This document shows positions 27,167 to 35,188 of a stretch of DNA of 64,000 nt, in pieces. Within the stretch, counting starts at the first letter, position 1, and each line of letters starts with the position of its first letter. The notes below the pieces were generated by a model, which saw only the letters and a list, made by a program, of their open reading frames with translations, searched no databases and was not told where the DNA came from. Origin of the DNA: Aeromonas piscicola (GTDB taxonomy: Bacteria; Pseudomonadota; Gammaproteobacteria; Enterobacterales; Aeromonadaceae); the NCBI RefSeq assembly GCF_000820005.1, contig NZ_CDBL01000007.1:1-64000 (forward strand), given 5' to 3'. Position numbers and translations under genes: made by a program.

Positions 27167-28009
27167 ATGCTGGATCCCCTGTTGCTGCGCAGCTTCGTCG
27201 CCATCATAGACACCGGCAGCTTCACCCGTGCCGGTGAGCGGGTGCACCTGACCCAGTCCACCATCAGCCAGCAGATACGGCGCCTCGAGCAGCAGCTCGG
27301 CTGCCCGCTGCTGGACAGAAGTGGCCGTCAGGTGGTGACCACGGCGGAGGGGGAAAAGCTGTTGGGGCTGGCCCGCCGCATTCTGGCGCTGCTGGCAGAA
27401 GCCGAGGCACAGGTGACAGAAGCGAGCCTGCAATTGAGCCTGGGGGTGCCGGAGGATTTCGCCGCCGGCGCCATTGCCCCAGTGCTGGCCGCATTTGCCC
27501 GCCAATATCCACAGGTGCGGCTGGAGGTACAAAGTGGCCTCAGCCACGGGATCTGGCAGCGCTTCGAGGCCGGTGAGCTGGATCTGGCGCTGGTCAAGCA
27601 GGGCCGGGGGCGAGGAGCACCACTCGCCAGCTGGCGTGAACCTCTGGCCTGGGTCGACAGCCGCGACTGGCCTGCCTGTGATCGCGATCCCCTGCCGCTG
27701 GTGGTGTTCCCAAGTGAAGGGCTCTATCGACGGCAGATCACCGAGGCGCTCGATGGGCTGGGGCGGCGTTGGCGCATCGCCTATGTCAGTGCCAGCCTCG
27801 CCAGCTTGCAGGGGGCGGTGAGCGCCGGGATCGGGGTCAGTCTGCTGCCAACACGCCTGCTGCAGCCGGATCAGGTGGTCCTTTCGCACTGGCCCAGGAT
27901 CAATCCGGTCGAGCTGGCCCTGCACCTGGGGGCGGAGCGGGGCGAACCCCTGGCCCGCCTCAGCGAGGCCCTGATCGCCCTGTGCGACCAGGTGATGGGG
28001 CCTGCCTGA
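27167..28009 (+). CDS. LysR family transcriptional regulator
   Basis: A 280-residue regulator with an N-terminal winged HTH (LRSFVAIIDTGSFTRAGERV and LTQSTISQQIRRLEQQLG) and a C-terminal periplasmic-binding-like effector domain. The ATG at 27167 has GGAG 6 nt upstream; an in-frame ATG at 27155 overlaps that site. It is divergent from the deaminase/CynX-type pair, with a palindromic operator between them, which is the standard arrangement for a LysR gene that regulates its neighbour. The effector is unknown, probably a compound handled by the pair. Confidence 0.9.
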   Translation: MLDPLLLRSFVAIIDTGSFTRAGERVHLTQSTISQQIRRLEQQLGCPLLDRSGRQVVTTAEGEKLLGLARRILALLAEAEAQVTEASLQLSLGVPEDFAAGAIAPVLAAFARQYPQVRLEVQSGLSHGIWQRFEAGELDLALVKQGRGRGAPLASWREPLAWVDSRDWPACDRDPLPLVVFPSEGLYRRQITEALDGLGRRWRIAYVSASLASLQGAVSAGIGVSLLPTRLLQPDQVVLSHWPRINPVELALHLGAERGEPLARLSEALIALCDQVMGPA

Positions 28010-28040
28010 ATGGGTCTGGCGCGTTGTTGAGAGGGCCGCC

Positions 28041-28508
28041 TCAGGCCATGGCCTGGCGCGGCACAACGGCGAGCCAGAGTTCCACTTCGCCGCTGCCGGT
28101 GTGGGGGTCATATTCGGCGCCATAGCGCTCGAAGTCGGGCTGGTGGGCAGACTGGTAACCCGATTGCGCCAGCCAGTCCAGTGCCTGCTGCCAAGTGTAC
28201 GGCATGGTCGAGACATGACCCTGATGCAGGAAGACGGCATAGGTCTGGGGCTGGATGCGCATCCGCCCCAGCGTCTTGGGCAGCACCTCCAGCGCGGCGA
28301 CTTCCACCGCACACATATATTCGCATTGCGTGGCGGTCACGCCGCAAATGACGCCATAGGCATGCTCCCCCAGCTGGCCCGGCAGCGGACCTAGGGCGCT
28401 GAAGTCACGCCATTGGCCACCGAAGTCGGCGTGCGCGAAGGCATGGTGGCGGCGCAGGCCGCCAAACAGCATGGGGCGGCCGGTTTCGAAACGGATAGGG
28501 CCTGTCAT
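28041..28508 (-). CDS. GyrI-like small-molecule-binding protein
   Basis: A 155-residue protein of the GyrI-like/AraC effector-binding fold, two SHS2 repeats forming a ligand-binding groove. It begins MTGPIRFETG, and the C-terminal half has YEVW-type replacement (GSGEVELWLAV) with the conserved Glu of the fold. E. coli SbmC of this fold inhibits gyrase, but most members bind drugs or act as cyclopropanase-type hydrolases. AGGAGGT is 4 nt before the ATG. It is 41 bp after rsmS on the same strand, probably one transcript. Confidence 0.75.
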   Translation of the reverse strand: MTGPIRFETGRPMLFGGLRRHHAFAHADFGGQWRDFSALGPLPGQLGEHAYGVICGVTATQCEYMCAVEVAALEVLPKTLGRMRIQPQTYAVFLHQGHVSTMPYTWQQALDWLAQSGYQSAHQPDFERYGAEYDPHTGSGEVELWLAVVPRQAMA

Positions 28509-28548
28509 GGCACCTCCTGTGCAGGGTGGGGCGGCAGCGCTGCCGCGT

Positions 28549-28704
28549 TCAGTGATCCTTGCCTTCTTTGAGCTTGCGTTGATAGTCCTCGGATACGATG
28601 GCCAGCGCCGCCAGGGCCAGCGCCGGGTCGATCCGGTTGGTTTCCAGCAGCTCGATGAGATCCACCGCCAGCTTGACCTCGGGCGGGGCAGTTTCCAGTG
28701 ACAT
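28549..28704 (-). CDS. rsmS: pleiotropic regulatory protein RsmS (YbaM)
   Basis: A 51-residue protein, [20 protein letters not shown] at the start and KLKEGKDH at the end. It matches E. coli YbaM/DUF2496 closely ([21 protein letters not shown]). In Pectobacterium the RsmS protein affects the post-transcriptional Rsm network and secreted enzymes. The middle ([20 protein letters not shown]) is two short helices. GGAG lies 6 nt before the ATG at 28704. A perfect GCGGCAGCGCTGCCGC palindrome follows the stop at 28531-28546 without a T run, so the GyrI-like gene may be cotranscribed. Confidence 0.85.
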   Translation of the reverse strand: MSLETAPPEVKLAVDLIELLETNRIDPALALAALAIVSEDYQRKLKEGKDH

Positions 28705-28788
28705 GACAGACTCCGTAATGGGGAAAACGCCATTATACAGAGCCGCACCCGGATAGGGATCGGCCCTGTGTAACGGGCGATGCCCGGC

Positions 28789-29259
28789 TCAGAGGTGCTG
28801 ACGCATCTCCTTGTCTATCTCCTCGCGCAGGGCCATCAGCTTCTTGGCGTATTGTTGCAACTGCCGATCGGCGGCCGAGACAGGTTGCCACTGGGGCACC
28901 GGGGTCGGTGTGCCCGTCTCGTCCATGGCCACGAAGATGATGATGCAATGGGTGGTCTTGTGGCGCTCCCGGCTGGCCGGGTGACGGCTGTAGACATCCA
29001 CCGCCAGGTGCATGCTGGTGGTGCCTGTGTGGATCACCTGGGCGTGCACCTCCACCAGCTGGCCTATCTGGATGGGGCGCAGGAAGCGGATCCCCCCCAC
29101 GTAGACGGTGACCGCATAGCCGCTGCACCAGCCGGCGGCGCAGGCGTAACCCGCCTGATCGATCCACTTCATCACCATGCCGCCGTGCACCTTGCCGCCG
29201 AAGTTCACGTCGGCGGGTTCGGCCAGAAACTGCAGGGTCAGCTCGCGAGGTGGGGTCAT
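28789..29259 (-). CDS. acyl-CoA thioesterase (hotdog fold)
   Basis: A 156-residue hotdog-fold enzyme of the YciA/ACOT type that hydrolyses acyl-CoA to free acid and CoA in the cytoplasm. The active-site block is DVNFGGKVHGGMVMKWIDQAG (two parts, Asn and Gly-rich helix start, residues about 18-38) and the helix continues with AYACAAGWC-like residues. GIRFLRPIQIGQLVEV is the second family block. AGGAG precedes the ATG at 29259 by 6 nt. It lies 20 bp downstream of a 46-residue gene and is probably in one operon with it and the decayed transporter. Confidence 0.88.
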   Translation of the reverse strand: MTPPRELTLQFLAEPADVNFGGKVHGGMVMKWIDQAGYACAAGWCSGYAVTVYVGGIRFLRPIQIGQLVEVHAQVIHTGTTSMHLAVDVYSRHPASRERHKTTHCIIIFVAMDETGTPTPVPQWQPVSAADRQLQQYAKKLMALREEIDKEMRQHL

Positions 29260-29279
29260 GTTTTCTCCTGGGGCCGGGT

Positions 29280-29420
29280 TCATTGGCGGTAGCTCTTGCG
29301 ATAGGCGTCGGCCTGCAGACCGGGGGCATCCAGTTTGGCCTGCTGGGCTTCCCTGTCTTCTACCGCGGCCAGCAGGCTGGCCGAGAGGCTGCAACCGGGC
29401 AGCCGTATGGCAATTTTCAT
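29280..29420 (-). CDS. small hypothetical protein, 46 aa
   Basis: Not recognised. The reading frame MKIAIRLPGCSLSASLLAAV (start) to DAYRKSYRQ (end) has AGGAG 7 nt before its ATG, an excellent site, and ends 20 bp before the thioesterase start. The N-terminus is mildly hydrophobic but too short and interrupted to be a clear signal peptide. The C-terminal half is polar with several Gln and Arg. It lies just downstream of the EamA pseudogene remnant but in its own frame. It is likely a translated small protein of the thioesterase operon. Confidence 0.5.
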   Translation of the reverse strand: MKIAIRLPGCSLSASLLAAVEDREAQQAKLDAPGLQADAYRKSYRQ

Positions 29421-29460
29421 GGTTTGTCTCCTGAAGGGGGGCGTCCCGCTATGACCAGGG

Positions 29461-29777
29461 CTATGCCCCCAGAATGCCCAGTGATGACAATAACAACCGC
29501 AGTGACCAGGACTCATCCAACCAGATGAGACCGGCCAGCGCCGCGAGCAGGGGTACCAGCAATTGCACGCTGGCGGCCAGGGTGCGCCCCAGTCTCCCTG
29601 GCGAGGCGACGGGTGACGTGCCCGGCACAGCAGGAACAACACCAGGGTGCCACTGGTCAGCCGCAGCAAGGTGAACAGGGCCGGATCCATCCGCTCTTCA
29701 AACAGGGCCAGACGGCAGAGCACGGAGTTGGCGGCGAACGCCGTCAGGGTCAGCAGCAACAGGCGCGGCAGTGGCAT
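29461..29777 (-). pseudogene. decayed EamA/DMT-family transporter
   Basis: From 29777 the minus strand reads an intact EamA-type start (MPLPRLLLLTLTAFAANSVL, then LALFEERMDPALFTLLRL). After about 53 residues the similarity jumps to another frame that gives the C-terminal family block RTLAASVQLLVPLLAALAGL followed by IWLDESWSLRLLL, ending at a TAG at 29461-29463. A normal member has about 290 residues, so roughly 170 central residues are deleted, the junction is frameshifted, and the last helix is cut short. No functional 10-helix carrier can be made. The inference of deletion rests on recognising both ends. Confidence 0.8.
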
Positions 29778-29839
29778 CCATTCACCTTGAGTTCAGTGGG
29801 CGCGGCCCAGCATGGAAAATCACGCAAAGAGGAGGTCTT

Positions 29840-30490
29840 ATGAAACAGATGCTGGAGCAATTAATGGGCGCTGGCAAGGGCTGGCTCAACGACGGTGGTG
29901 ACAGCCGCAAGTCGCAGATGAAGGGCATGGCGCAGGGCGGTCTGGCTGCCGGTGCCATGGCCTTGCTGCTGGGCAACAAGAAGGTGCGCAAGTATGGCGG
30001 CAAGGTGGCAGCGGTAGGCGGGGCGGCGGCCCTCGGTGGCCTCGCCTACAAGCTCTATCAGGATTGGCAGGCCCAGCAGAGCGGGGCCGCGCAACCCACC
30101 CAGCCCCTCGATACCCTGCAGGGTCAGGCGCTGGATGCCCGCGCCACCCTGCTGGTGCGCGCCATGGTGGCGGCGGCGCGGGCTGACGGCCATATCGATG
30201 ATGCCGAGCGCCAGAAGATCCAGCAGTACCTGACCGAGCAGGGCCAAAGCGATGCGGCGCGCTGGATTGACGCCGAGCTGGCACGTCCCCTCGATCCGCA
30301 GGCGTTGGCCTGGGATGTGACCGACATGGAGCAGGCCACCGAGGTCTACCTTGCCTCTCTGCTCGCCATCGACGTGGATCACTTCATGGAGCGCGGCTAT
30401 CTGGATGAGCTGGCACGGGCCTTGAAACTCGATGACAACCTCAAGGGGAGTATCGAGCGGCAGGTGGCCCAGTTGGGATCCCCGAGCTGA
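29840..30490 (+). CDS. yebE: YebE-like DUF533/TerB-fold inner membrane protein
   Basis: A 216-residue protein. Residues about 30-75 contain a glycine/alanine-rich membrane segment (GGLAAGAMALLLGNKKVRKYG and AAVGGAAALGGLAYKLYQ in part). The C-terminal 120 residues are the TerB-like helical bundle with the acidic metal-type motif ARADGHIDDAERQKI. E. coli YebE is induced by envelope stress (Cpx/sigma-E); the molecular role is not known. GGAGGT lies 5 nt before the ATG. It is monocistronic, and a GC-rich hairpin follows at 30515-30535. Confidence 0.85.
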   Translation: MKQMLEQLMGAGKGWLNDGGDSRKSQMKGMAQGGLAAGAMALLLGNKKVRKYGGKVAAVGGAAALGGLAYKLYQDWQAQQSGAAQPTQPLDTLQGQALDARATLLVRAMVAAARADGHIDDAERQKIQQYLTEQGQSDAARWIDAELARPLDPQALAWDVTDMEQATEVYLASLLAIDVDHFMERGYLDELARALKLDDNLKGSIERQVAQLGSPS

Positions 30491-30514
30491 CGCCTGGGTA
30501 GCAGGAATGACCAT

Positions 30515-30535
30515 AACGCCCCGTCACGGGGCGTT
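30515..30535 (+). terminator. terminator hairpin after yebE
   Basis: AACGCCCCG and CGGGGCGTT arms with a 3-nt loop, followed by GTTGTTGCC, a T-containing but interrupted tail. Confidence 0.65.
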
Positions 30536-30685
30536 GTTGTTGCCAGCTGCGAGGCTCACACTCGGCCATCACTGGATACGATTGACCCTTTTTTTTGCCG
30601 CTGACTCCCACTATGATGGCCCCTTCGCTCATCCCAAAGAGGATGGACGTGTCCACCTGTTAGCCAACGCCAGAGCAAGGAGCAC

Positions 30686-31147
30686 ATGTTGGAGATACGC
30701 AAGGCAACCGAGCAGGACATCGACGCCATCCTCGAGCTGAACCGGCAGATAGGAGAGATCCACTATGAGCACTATCCCGAGGTGTTCTGCCCGCCTTCGC
30801 CAGAGGAGCGGGCATTCTTGCTCACTGCCATCGCCGCCGAAGGGCGACTGTTTTGCGTTGCCGAGCTGGATGGCGCTGTGGTGGGGTTTCTGACCGCGCG
30901 CATCGACATCAACGAGAGCATCCCGTTTCTCAGCAAGCAACCCATCTGCCGCATCGGCTCAGTGGTGGTCGATGAGGGGCACCGCTCGCAAGGTATCGGC
31001 AGGGCGCTGATTGCTCACTGCGACCACTGGGCCAAGGCTCACGATGCCCACCAGATCCGGCTGGAGGTGATGGCCTTCAACGAGCACGCCAAGGCGCTTT
31101 ATGAAACATTAGGGTTCAAGGTGCAGTCACAGATCATGGCCAGGTAA
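30686..31147 (+). CDS. GNAT family N-acetyltransferase
   Basis: A 153-residue GNAT enzyme. The acetyl-CoA pyrophosphate loop is in VDEGHRSQGIGRALIAHC (about residues 97-114) and the C-terminal beta-bulge block is LEVMAFNEHAKALYETLGF. The N-terminus begins IRKATEQDIDAILEL, as is usual for RimI-like members. The acceptor is unknown; it may be a peptide or a small amine. AAGGAG lies about 7 nt before the ATG. It is monocistronic with a terminator directly after. Confidence 0.9.
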   Translation: MLEIRKATEQDIDAILELNRQIGEIHYEHYPEVFCPPSPEERAFLLTAIAAEGRLFCVAELDGAVVGFLTARIDINESIPFLSKQPICRIGSVVVDEGHRSQGIGRALIAHCDHWAKAHDAHQIRLEVMAFNEHAKALYETLGFKVQSQIMAR

Positions 31148-31164
31148 GTCGCGTTATCTCCCAC

Positions 31165-31198
31165 ACAAAGGCCCATTACGGGCCTTTGTTGTTTGCTT
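31165..31198 (+). terminator. rho-independent terminator of the GNAT gene
   Basis: ACAAAGGCCC and GGGCCTTTGT arms with a 5-nt loop, then TGTTTGCTTTTT. Confidence 0.85.
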
Positions 31199-31538
31199 TT
31201 TCTGGTGAGTCATTTTCTGCCAGGCTCTGGTTATACGTTGCCGATATTGAGTGGCAGAATAATATCTAACTGTGCTGGTTTTAATGAACAAATGAAATTG
31301 TAATACAGGGTTGGAACATTTCGTAACAATTTATGTAGTTGTAAAGGAGTGTAATTCGACTCTTTACTTGTGGCAGGTGTGATCATGCGTTTAAAATGCA
31401 CTGCGCATATCGTAGGCGCTGCTAACTAAAATCAACCACTGTGCAAGATAATATTGGCTAGTTACCTTTATGCTTTTCTTGTCAGAAACCGGATTGGTTT
31501 TACTTCTGTATTGTTTGTTCTTTTATTGGGAGATTGAG
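31199..31538 (+). other. AT-rich intergenic region before an exported protein gene
   Basis: About 340 bp, clearly AT-richer than the surroundings and continuous in composition with the following gene. A possible promoter for that gene is TTGTGG and TTAAAA separated by 17 bp near 31369-31397. No RNA gene or reading frame with support was found. Confidence 0.4.
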
Positions 31539-31919
31539 ATGAAGATTTCTATTATCGCGACAGCATTGGTACTGGCTGGTTCAGGTTTCGCTGCAAACGC
31601 CTCAACGGTTGGGGACATCGCCGTATATGCAACAGAAAAATCGCAAGGCTCAATATCGATAGGAACCAAAGATGCTTACACAAAAACCTTTGAAATTGCT
31701 TTGGCAAAGCTATCTGGCAATGACATCGACTTATCAAAAACTTGCTTGAAAGCATACGCCAAGAATAATCAGGAGTTCAAGTTAGACACCGTTGATGAAG
31801 CCCTGGTTTCAGGTGTTCTGAAAAAGGGTGATATGGTAAAAGGGATTGCAGTATTTGCTGATAATAATGATGCTGTCCTTAACGCTGCACTGGTAAAAAT
31901 ATCTGATAACTGTCATTAA
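31539..31919 (+). CDS. AT-rich exported protein of unknown function, 126 aa
   Basis: Not recognised. The first 21 residues, MKISIIATALVLAGSGFAANA, are a classic signal peptide, so the protein is probably periplasmic or secreted. The mature part of about 105 residues has two Cys (KTCLKAY and the C-terminal SDNCH), a likely single disulfide, and a pattern of short beta strands. GGGAG lies 6 nt before the ATG. Codon use and base composition are much AT-richer than the backbone, and it stands alone in a 900-bp AT-rich island. This suggests recent transfer. It could be a small adhesin, inhibitor or toxin-like factor; no evidence decides. Confidence 0.75.
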   Translation: MKISIIATALVLAGSGFAANASTVGDIAVYATEKSQGSISIGTKDAYTKTFEIALAKLSGNDIDLSKTCLKAYAKNNQEFKLDTVDEALVSGVLKKGDMVKGIAVFADNNDAVLNAALVKISDNCH

Positions 31920-32066
31920 ACTTCACCCTCAACTTATGATGTTGGAATGCCAGTCGCATACGCGACTGGTTGGGAAGATTAAATCGTGATTAAGGTTTAT
32001 GCCGTTTTTTATACGCATACGTTAAGCGCATTTTCCAAATATTTCATATGCCACGGAAAATGACGC

Positions 32067-33494
32067 TTATTCATACGAAGAGCTTTGCTTAAGTGTTGCG
32101 TCGATAAGCCCGGCCAGTTTGATCAGGGCGGCCTCCAGCTGCGGACTCCAGGGATGTGAGCTGTTGAGGCGCAGGCAGTGGTTGTGCATCCCCTGGCTGG
32201 AGAAGAGCGCGCCCGGTGCCAGCGAGAAGCCGCAGGTGAGCGCCCGGGCGTGCAGGGCCCGGCTGTCGAGGCGGGCGTCAAACTCCAGCCAGAGGAAGTG
32301 ACCGCCATCGGGGGCGCTGATACGCACCTCGTCCGGGAAGAGGCGCAGCAGGGCCGCCCGCATCTGCTGCTGGCGCTGGGCCAGGGTGTGGCGCAGGCGA
32401 CGAAAATGGGCATCTACCCCGCCCTGGCGCAACATCTCGGCCAGTGCCAGCTGGCTTGGCACATTGGTCGACAGGGTCGACATCAGTTGCAGCCGCTGGA
32501 TGCGCTCGGCATGGGGCCCCGCCACCACCCAGCCGACCCGAAAACCTGGCGCCAGGCACTTTGAAAACGAGCTGCAGAGCAGGCTTTGCCCCCGCGTATC
32601 CCAATACTTGATGGGCTTGGGGCGTTCGCGGCCAAAGTAAACCTCCGCATAGACGTCGTCCTCCACCAGCGCGACGTCGTGTGTATTGAGCAACAGCATC
32701 AGCTCGCGCTTGTGCTCATCTGGCATGGTGTGGCCGAGCGGGTGCTGCACATTGCCCATCAGCCAGCACGCCTTGATGGGGCGCTCGGCCAGCGCCTCGG
32801 CCAGCAGCGCCAGATCGATACCCACCCCGGGGATCACCGGGATCTCCACCGCTTTCAATTTCAGCCGCTCTATGGCCTGCAGGGCGCCGTAGAAGGTGGG
32901 CGTTTCCACTACCACCCAGTCCCCCGGCTCGGTCAGCACCTGCAGGCTGAGGGAGAGCGCCTCCATGGCCCCTGTGGTGATGATGATCTCCTGCGGGTCG
33001 ACCGCCAGCCCGTCGCTGGCGTAACGCTGGGCGATGGCGCGGCGCAGCGCCTCGTTGCCGGGGGGAAGGTCCGCCACCGTACTGAAGGGATCGAGTTTGC
33101 GCATGCAGCTGGCCAGTGCCCGCCCGAGCTGGGGATGAGGGAACAGGGTCGGATCGGCCACCGACATGCCAAGGGGCACCAATTCCCGCGACTTGCTCGC
33201 CTGCAGTACCTCGAACACCAGGTCGTTGATGTCCACCGAGCCGCTGTAGTGGGTCTGTTGCGGCGCATAGTGCTGCAGGTGGGAAGGGGCGGCCTTGACG
33301 TAGTAGCCGGACTGGGGGCGGGCGAGGATCCGCCCCTGGCTCTCCAGCAGCTGATAGGCCTGCAGCACCGTCATGGGGCTGAGCCCGTGGGTCTTGCAGC
33401 TCTGGCGAATGGAGGGGATGCGCTCCCCCGGTTGCCAGATACCGGTATCTATCTGGTGTTGCAGGCGGTCGGCCAGCTGGCGGTAGAGGGACAT
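32067..33494 (-). CDS. MocR-type GntR/aminotransferase fusion regulator
   Basis: A 475-residue regulator. Residues about 1-70 are a GntR winged HTH (GERIPSIRQSCKTHGLSPMT) and the rest is a fold-I aminotransferase-like domain. That domain has the pocket block VEDDVYAEVYFG and the PLP Lys in LCSSFSKCLAPGFRVGW. Such proteins sense PLP or an amino-acid adduct. The start MSLYRQ at 33494 lacks a clear ribosome binding site, and a TTG in frame at 33506 also lacks one, so the mRNA may have a very short leader. It is divergent from cydABX, with repeated operator-like sequences between. Confidence 0.9.
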   Translation of the reverse strand: MSLYRQLADRLQHQIDTGIWQPGERIPSIRQSCKTHGLSPMTVLQAYQLLESQGRILARPQSGYYVKAAPSHLQHYAPQQTHYSGSVDINDLVFEVLQASKSRELVPLGMSVADPTLFPHPQLGRALASCMRKLDPFSTVADLPPGNEALRRAIAQRYASDGLAVDPQEIIITTGAMEALSLSLQVLTEPGDWVVVETPTFYGALQAIERLKLKAVEIPVIPGVGIDLALLAEALAERPIKACWLMGNVQHPLGHTMPDEHKRELMLLLNTHDVALVEDDVYAEVYFGRERPKPIKYWDTRGQSLLCSSFSKCLAPGFRVGWVVAGPHAERIQRLQLMSTLSTNVPSQLALAEMLRQGGVDAHFRRLRHTLAQRQQQMRAALLRLFPDEVRISAPDGGHFLWLEFDARLDSRALHARALTCGFSLAPGALFSSQGMHNHCLRLNSSHPWSPQLEAALIKLAGLIDATLKQSSSYE

Positions 33495-33506
33495 GGGATA
33501 ACACAA

Positions 33507-33550
33507 CTGTTATAGGTGTAATTCACTATAACTGCATCTGTTATAGGTGT
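33507..33550. promoter_or_regulatory. MocR-type direct-repeat operator
   Basis: CTGTTATAGGTGT occurs twice in direct orientation (33507-33519 and 33538-33550), 31 bp apart, with an inverted variant CACTATAAC (33524-33532) between them. Direct repeats on one helix face are typical of MocR proteins such as PdxR. The array lies immediately upstream of the regulator start and 67 bp before cydA. Confidence 0.65.
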
Positions 33551-33567
33551 CATGCTCCGTGGTGTAC

Positions 33568-33594
33568 TTGTCTCGCACAAAACGTGCAAGACAA
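33568..33594 (+). promoter_or_regulatory. inverted repeat in the cydA 5' region
   Basis: TTGTCTCGCAC and GTGCAAGACAA (33568-33594) form an 11-bp near-perfect inverted repeat with a 5-base spacer, 22 bp before the cydA ATG. It could be an operator or an RNA hairpin near the ribosome binding site. Confidence 0.5.
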
Positions 33595-33616
33595 ATACAA
33601 CAAAAGAGAGTGACGC

Positions 33617-35188
33617 ATGATCAATCCGGATGACGTGGTCAGCCTGTCGCGCCTGCAATTTGGCGCCACGGCCATGTTCCACTTCCTGTTTGTGCCCCTC
33701 ACGCTGGGGCTGTCCTGGATCCTGGTGATCGCAGAGTCGGCCTATGTGATGACCGGCAAGGTGATCTATCAGGACATCACCCGCTTCTGGGGCAAGCTGT
33801 TTGGCATCAACTTCGTCATGGGGGTGACCACAGGCATTACCCTGGAGTTCCAGTTCGGTACCAACTGGGCCTATTACTCCCAGTATGTGGGGGACATCTT
33901 CGGTACCCCGCTGGCGGTGGAGGGGCTGATGGCCTTCTTCCTCGAGTCGACCCTGGTCGGGCTCTTCTTCTTCGGCTGGGACAAGCTCTCCCGCGGTCAG
34001 CACCTGCTGGTGACCATGCTGGTGGCGCTCGGCTCCAACCTCTCCGCGCTCTGGATCCTGATCGGCAACGGCTGGATGCAGAACCCGGTCGGCGCCGAGT
34101 TCAATCTGGTGACCCAGCGCATGGAGCTGGTGGATATCGCCGCCGTGCTGCTCAACCCGGTGGCCCAGGTCAAGTTCGTCCACACTGTGGCGGCGGGCTA
34201 TGTGGCCGCCTCCCTGTTCGTGATGGGGGTGAGCAGCTGGTATCTGCTGCGCCGCATGGAGGTGCGCTTCGCCCTGCGATCCTTCGCCATCGCCTCCGGC
34301 TTCGGACTGGCCGCCATTCTCTCGGTCATCGTGCTGGGGGACGAGTCGGGCTACCGCACCGGCGAGGTGCAGAAGGTCAAGCTCGCCGCCATCGAGGCGG
34401 AGTGGGAGACGGAACCCGCGCCTGCGTCATTCACCCTGTTCGGCTTCCCGGATCAGGGCGCCGAGACCACCCATGCCGCGGTCAAGATCCCGTATCTGAT
34501 GGGGATCATCGCCACCCGTTCTCTCGATGAGGCGGTGACCGGCATCAAGGATCTCAAGGTGCAGCACGAGGCGCGCATCCGTAGCGGCATGGTGGCGGCC
34601 GGGGCGCTCGAGCAGATCCGCGCGGGCAACGACTCGGCCGAAAACCGCGCGCTGTTCGATCGGCACGGCCAGGATCTCGGCTACGGGCTGCTGCTCACCC
34701 CCTATGCCAGCGACATCGCCAAGGCCGGTGAGGCCGAGATAGCAAAAGCGGTGGAGGACTCGGTGCCGCAGGTAGCGCCGCTGTTCTGGGGCTTTCGCAT
34801 CATGGTCGGGCTGGGGATGCTGATGCTGGGGCTGTTCGTGGCAGGCTTCGTCCAGCTCTGTCGTAACCGGCTGCTCGGGTCACCCAGGCTGTTGAAGGCG
34901 CTGTTGTGGAGCATTCCGCTGCCCTGGATAGCCATCGAAGCGGGCTGGTTCGTGGCCGAGTTCGGTCGTCAGCCCTGGACCATCAGCGACGTGCTGCCGG
35001 TATCGGCCTCGGTCTCTTTGCTGCAGCCGGGCCAGCTCTGGTTCAGCCTCATCGCCATCTGCCTCATCTACTCCTGCCTGCTGGTGGTGGAGCTGTTCCT
35101 GCTGCGCCACGTGATCCGCCAGGGGCCCGCCATTCTTCATACTGGCCGCTACCGCGGTGAACAACCCGAACTTGCGAGGATCGCCTGA
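33617..35188 (+). CDS. cydA: cytochrome bd ubiquinol oxidase subunit I
   Basis: The quinol-oxidising haem subunit of a bd-type terminal oxidase in the inner membrane. It carries the haem ligand His in [12 protein letters not shown] (residue about 22), the second in [11 protein letters not shown], and the Met ligand in [21 protein letters not shown] is the usual C-terminal block. The 523 residues include a long Q-loop region (about 255-385), as in E. coli CydA and AppC. The stop TGA overlaps the cydB ATG by one base. It lies with cydB and cydX behind the MocR control region. Confidence 0.96.
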   Translation: MINPDDVVSLSRLQFGATAMFHFLFVPLTLGLSWILVIAESAYVMTGKVIYQDITRFWGKLFGINFVMGVTTGITLEFQFGTNWAYYSQYVGDIFGTPLAVEGLMAFFLESTLVGLFFFGWDKLSRGQHLLVTMLVALGSNLSALWILIGNGWMQNPVGAEFNLVTQRMELVDIAAVLLNPVAQVKFVHTVAAGYVAASLFVMGVSSWYLLRRMEVRFALRSFAIASGFGLAAILSVIVLGDESGYRTGEVQKVKLAAIEAEWETEPAPASFTLFGFPDQGAETTHAAVKIPYLMGIIATRSLDEAVTGIKDLKVQHEARIRSGMVAAGALEQIRAGNDSAENRALFDRHGQDLGYGLLLTPYASDIAKAGEAEIAKAVEDSVPQVAPLFWGFRIMVGLGMLMLGLFVAGFVQLCRNRLLGSPRLLKALLWSIPLPWIAIEAGWFVAEFGRQPWTISDVLPVSASVSLLQPGQLWFSLIAICLIYSCLLVVELFLLRHVIRQGPAILHTGRYRGEQPELARIA

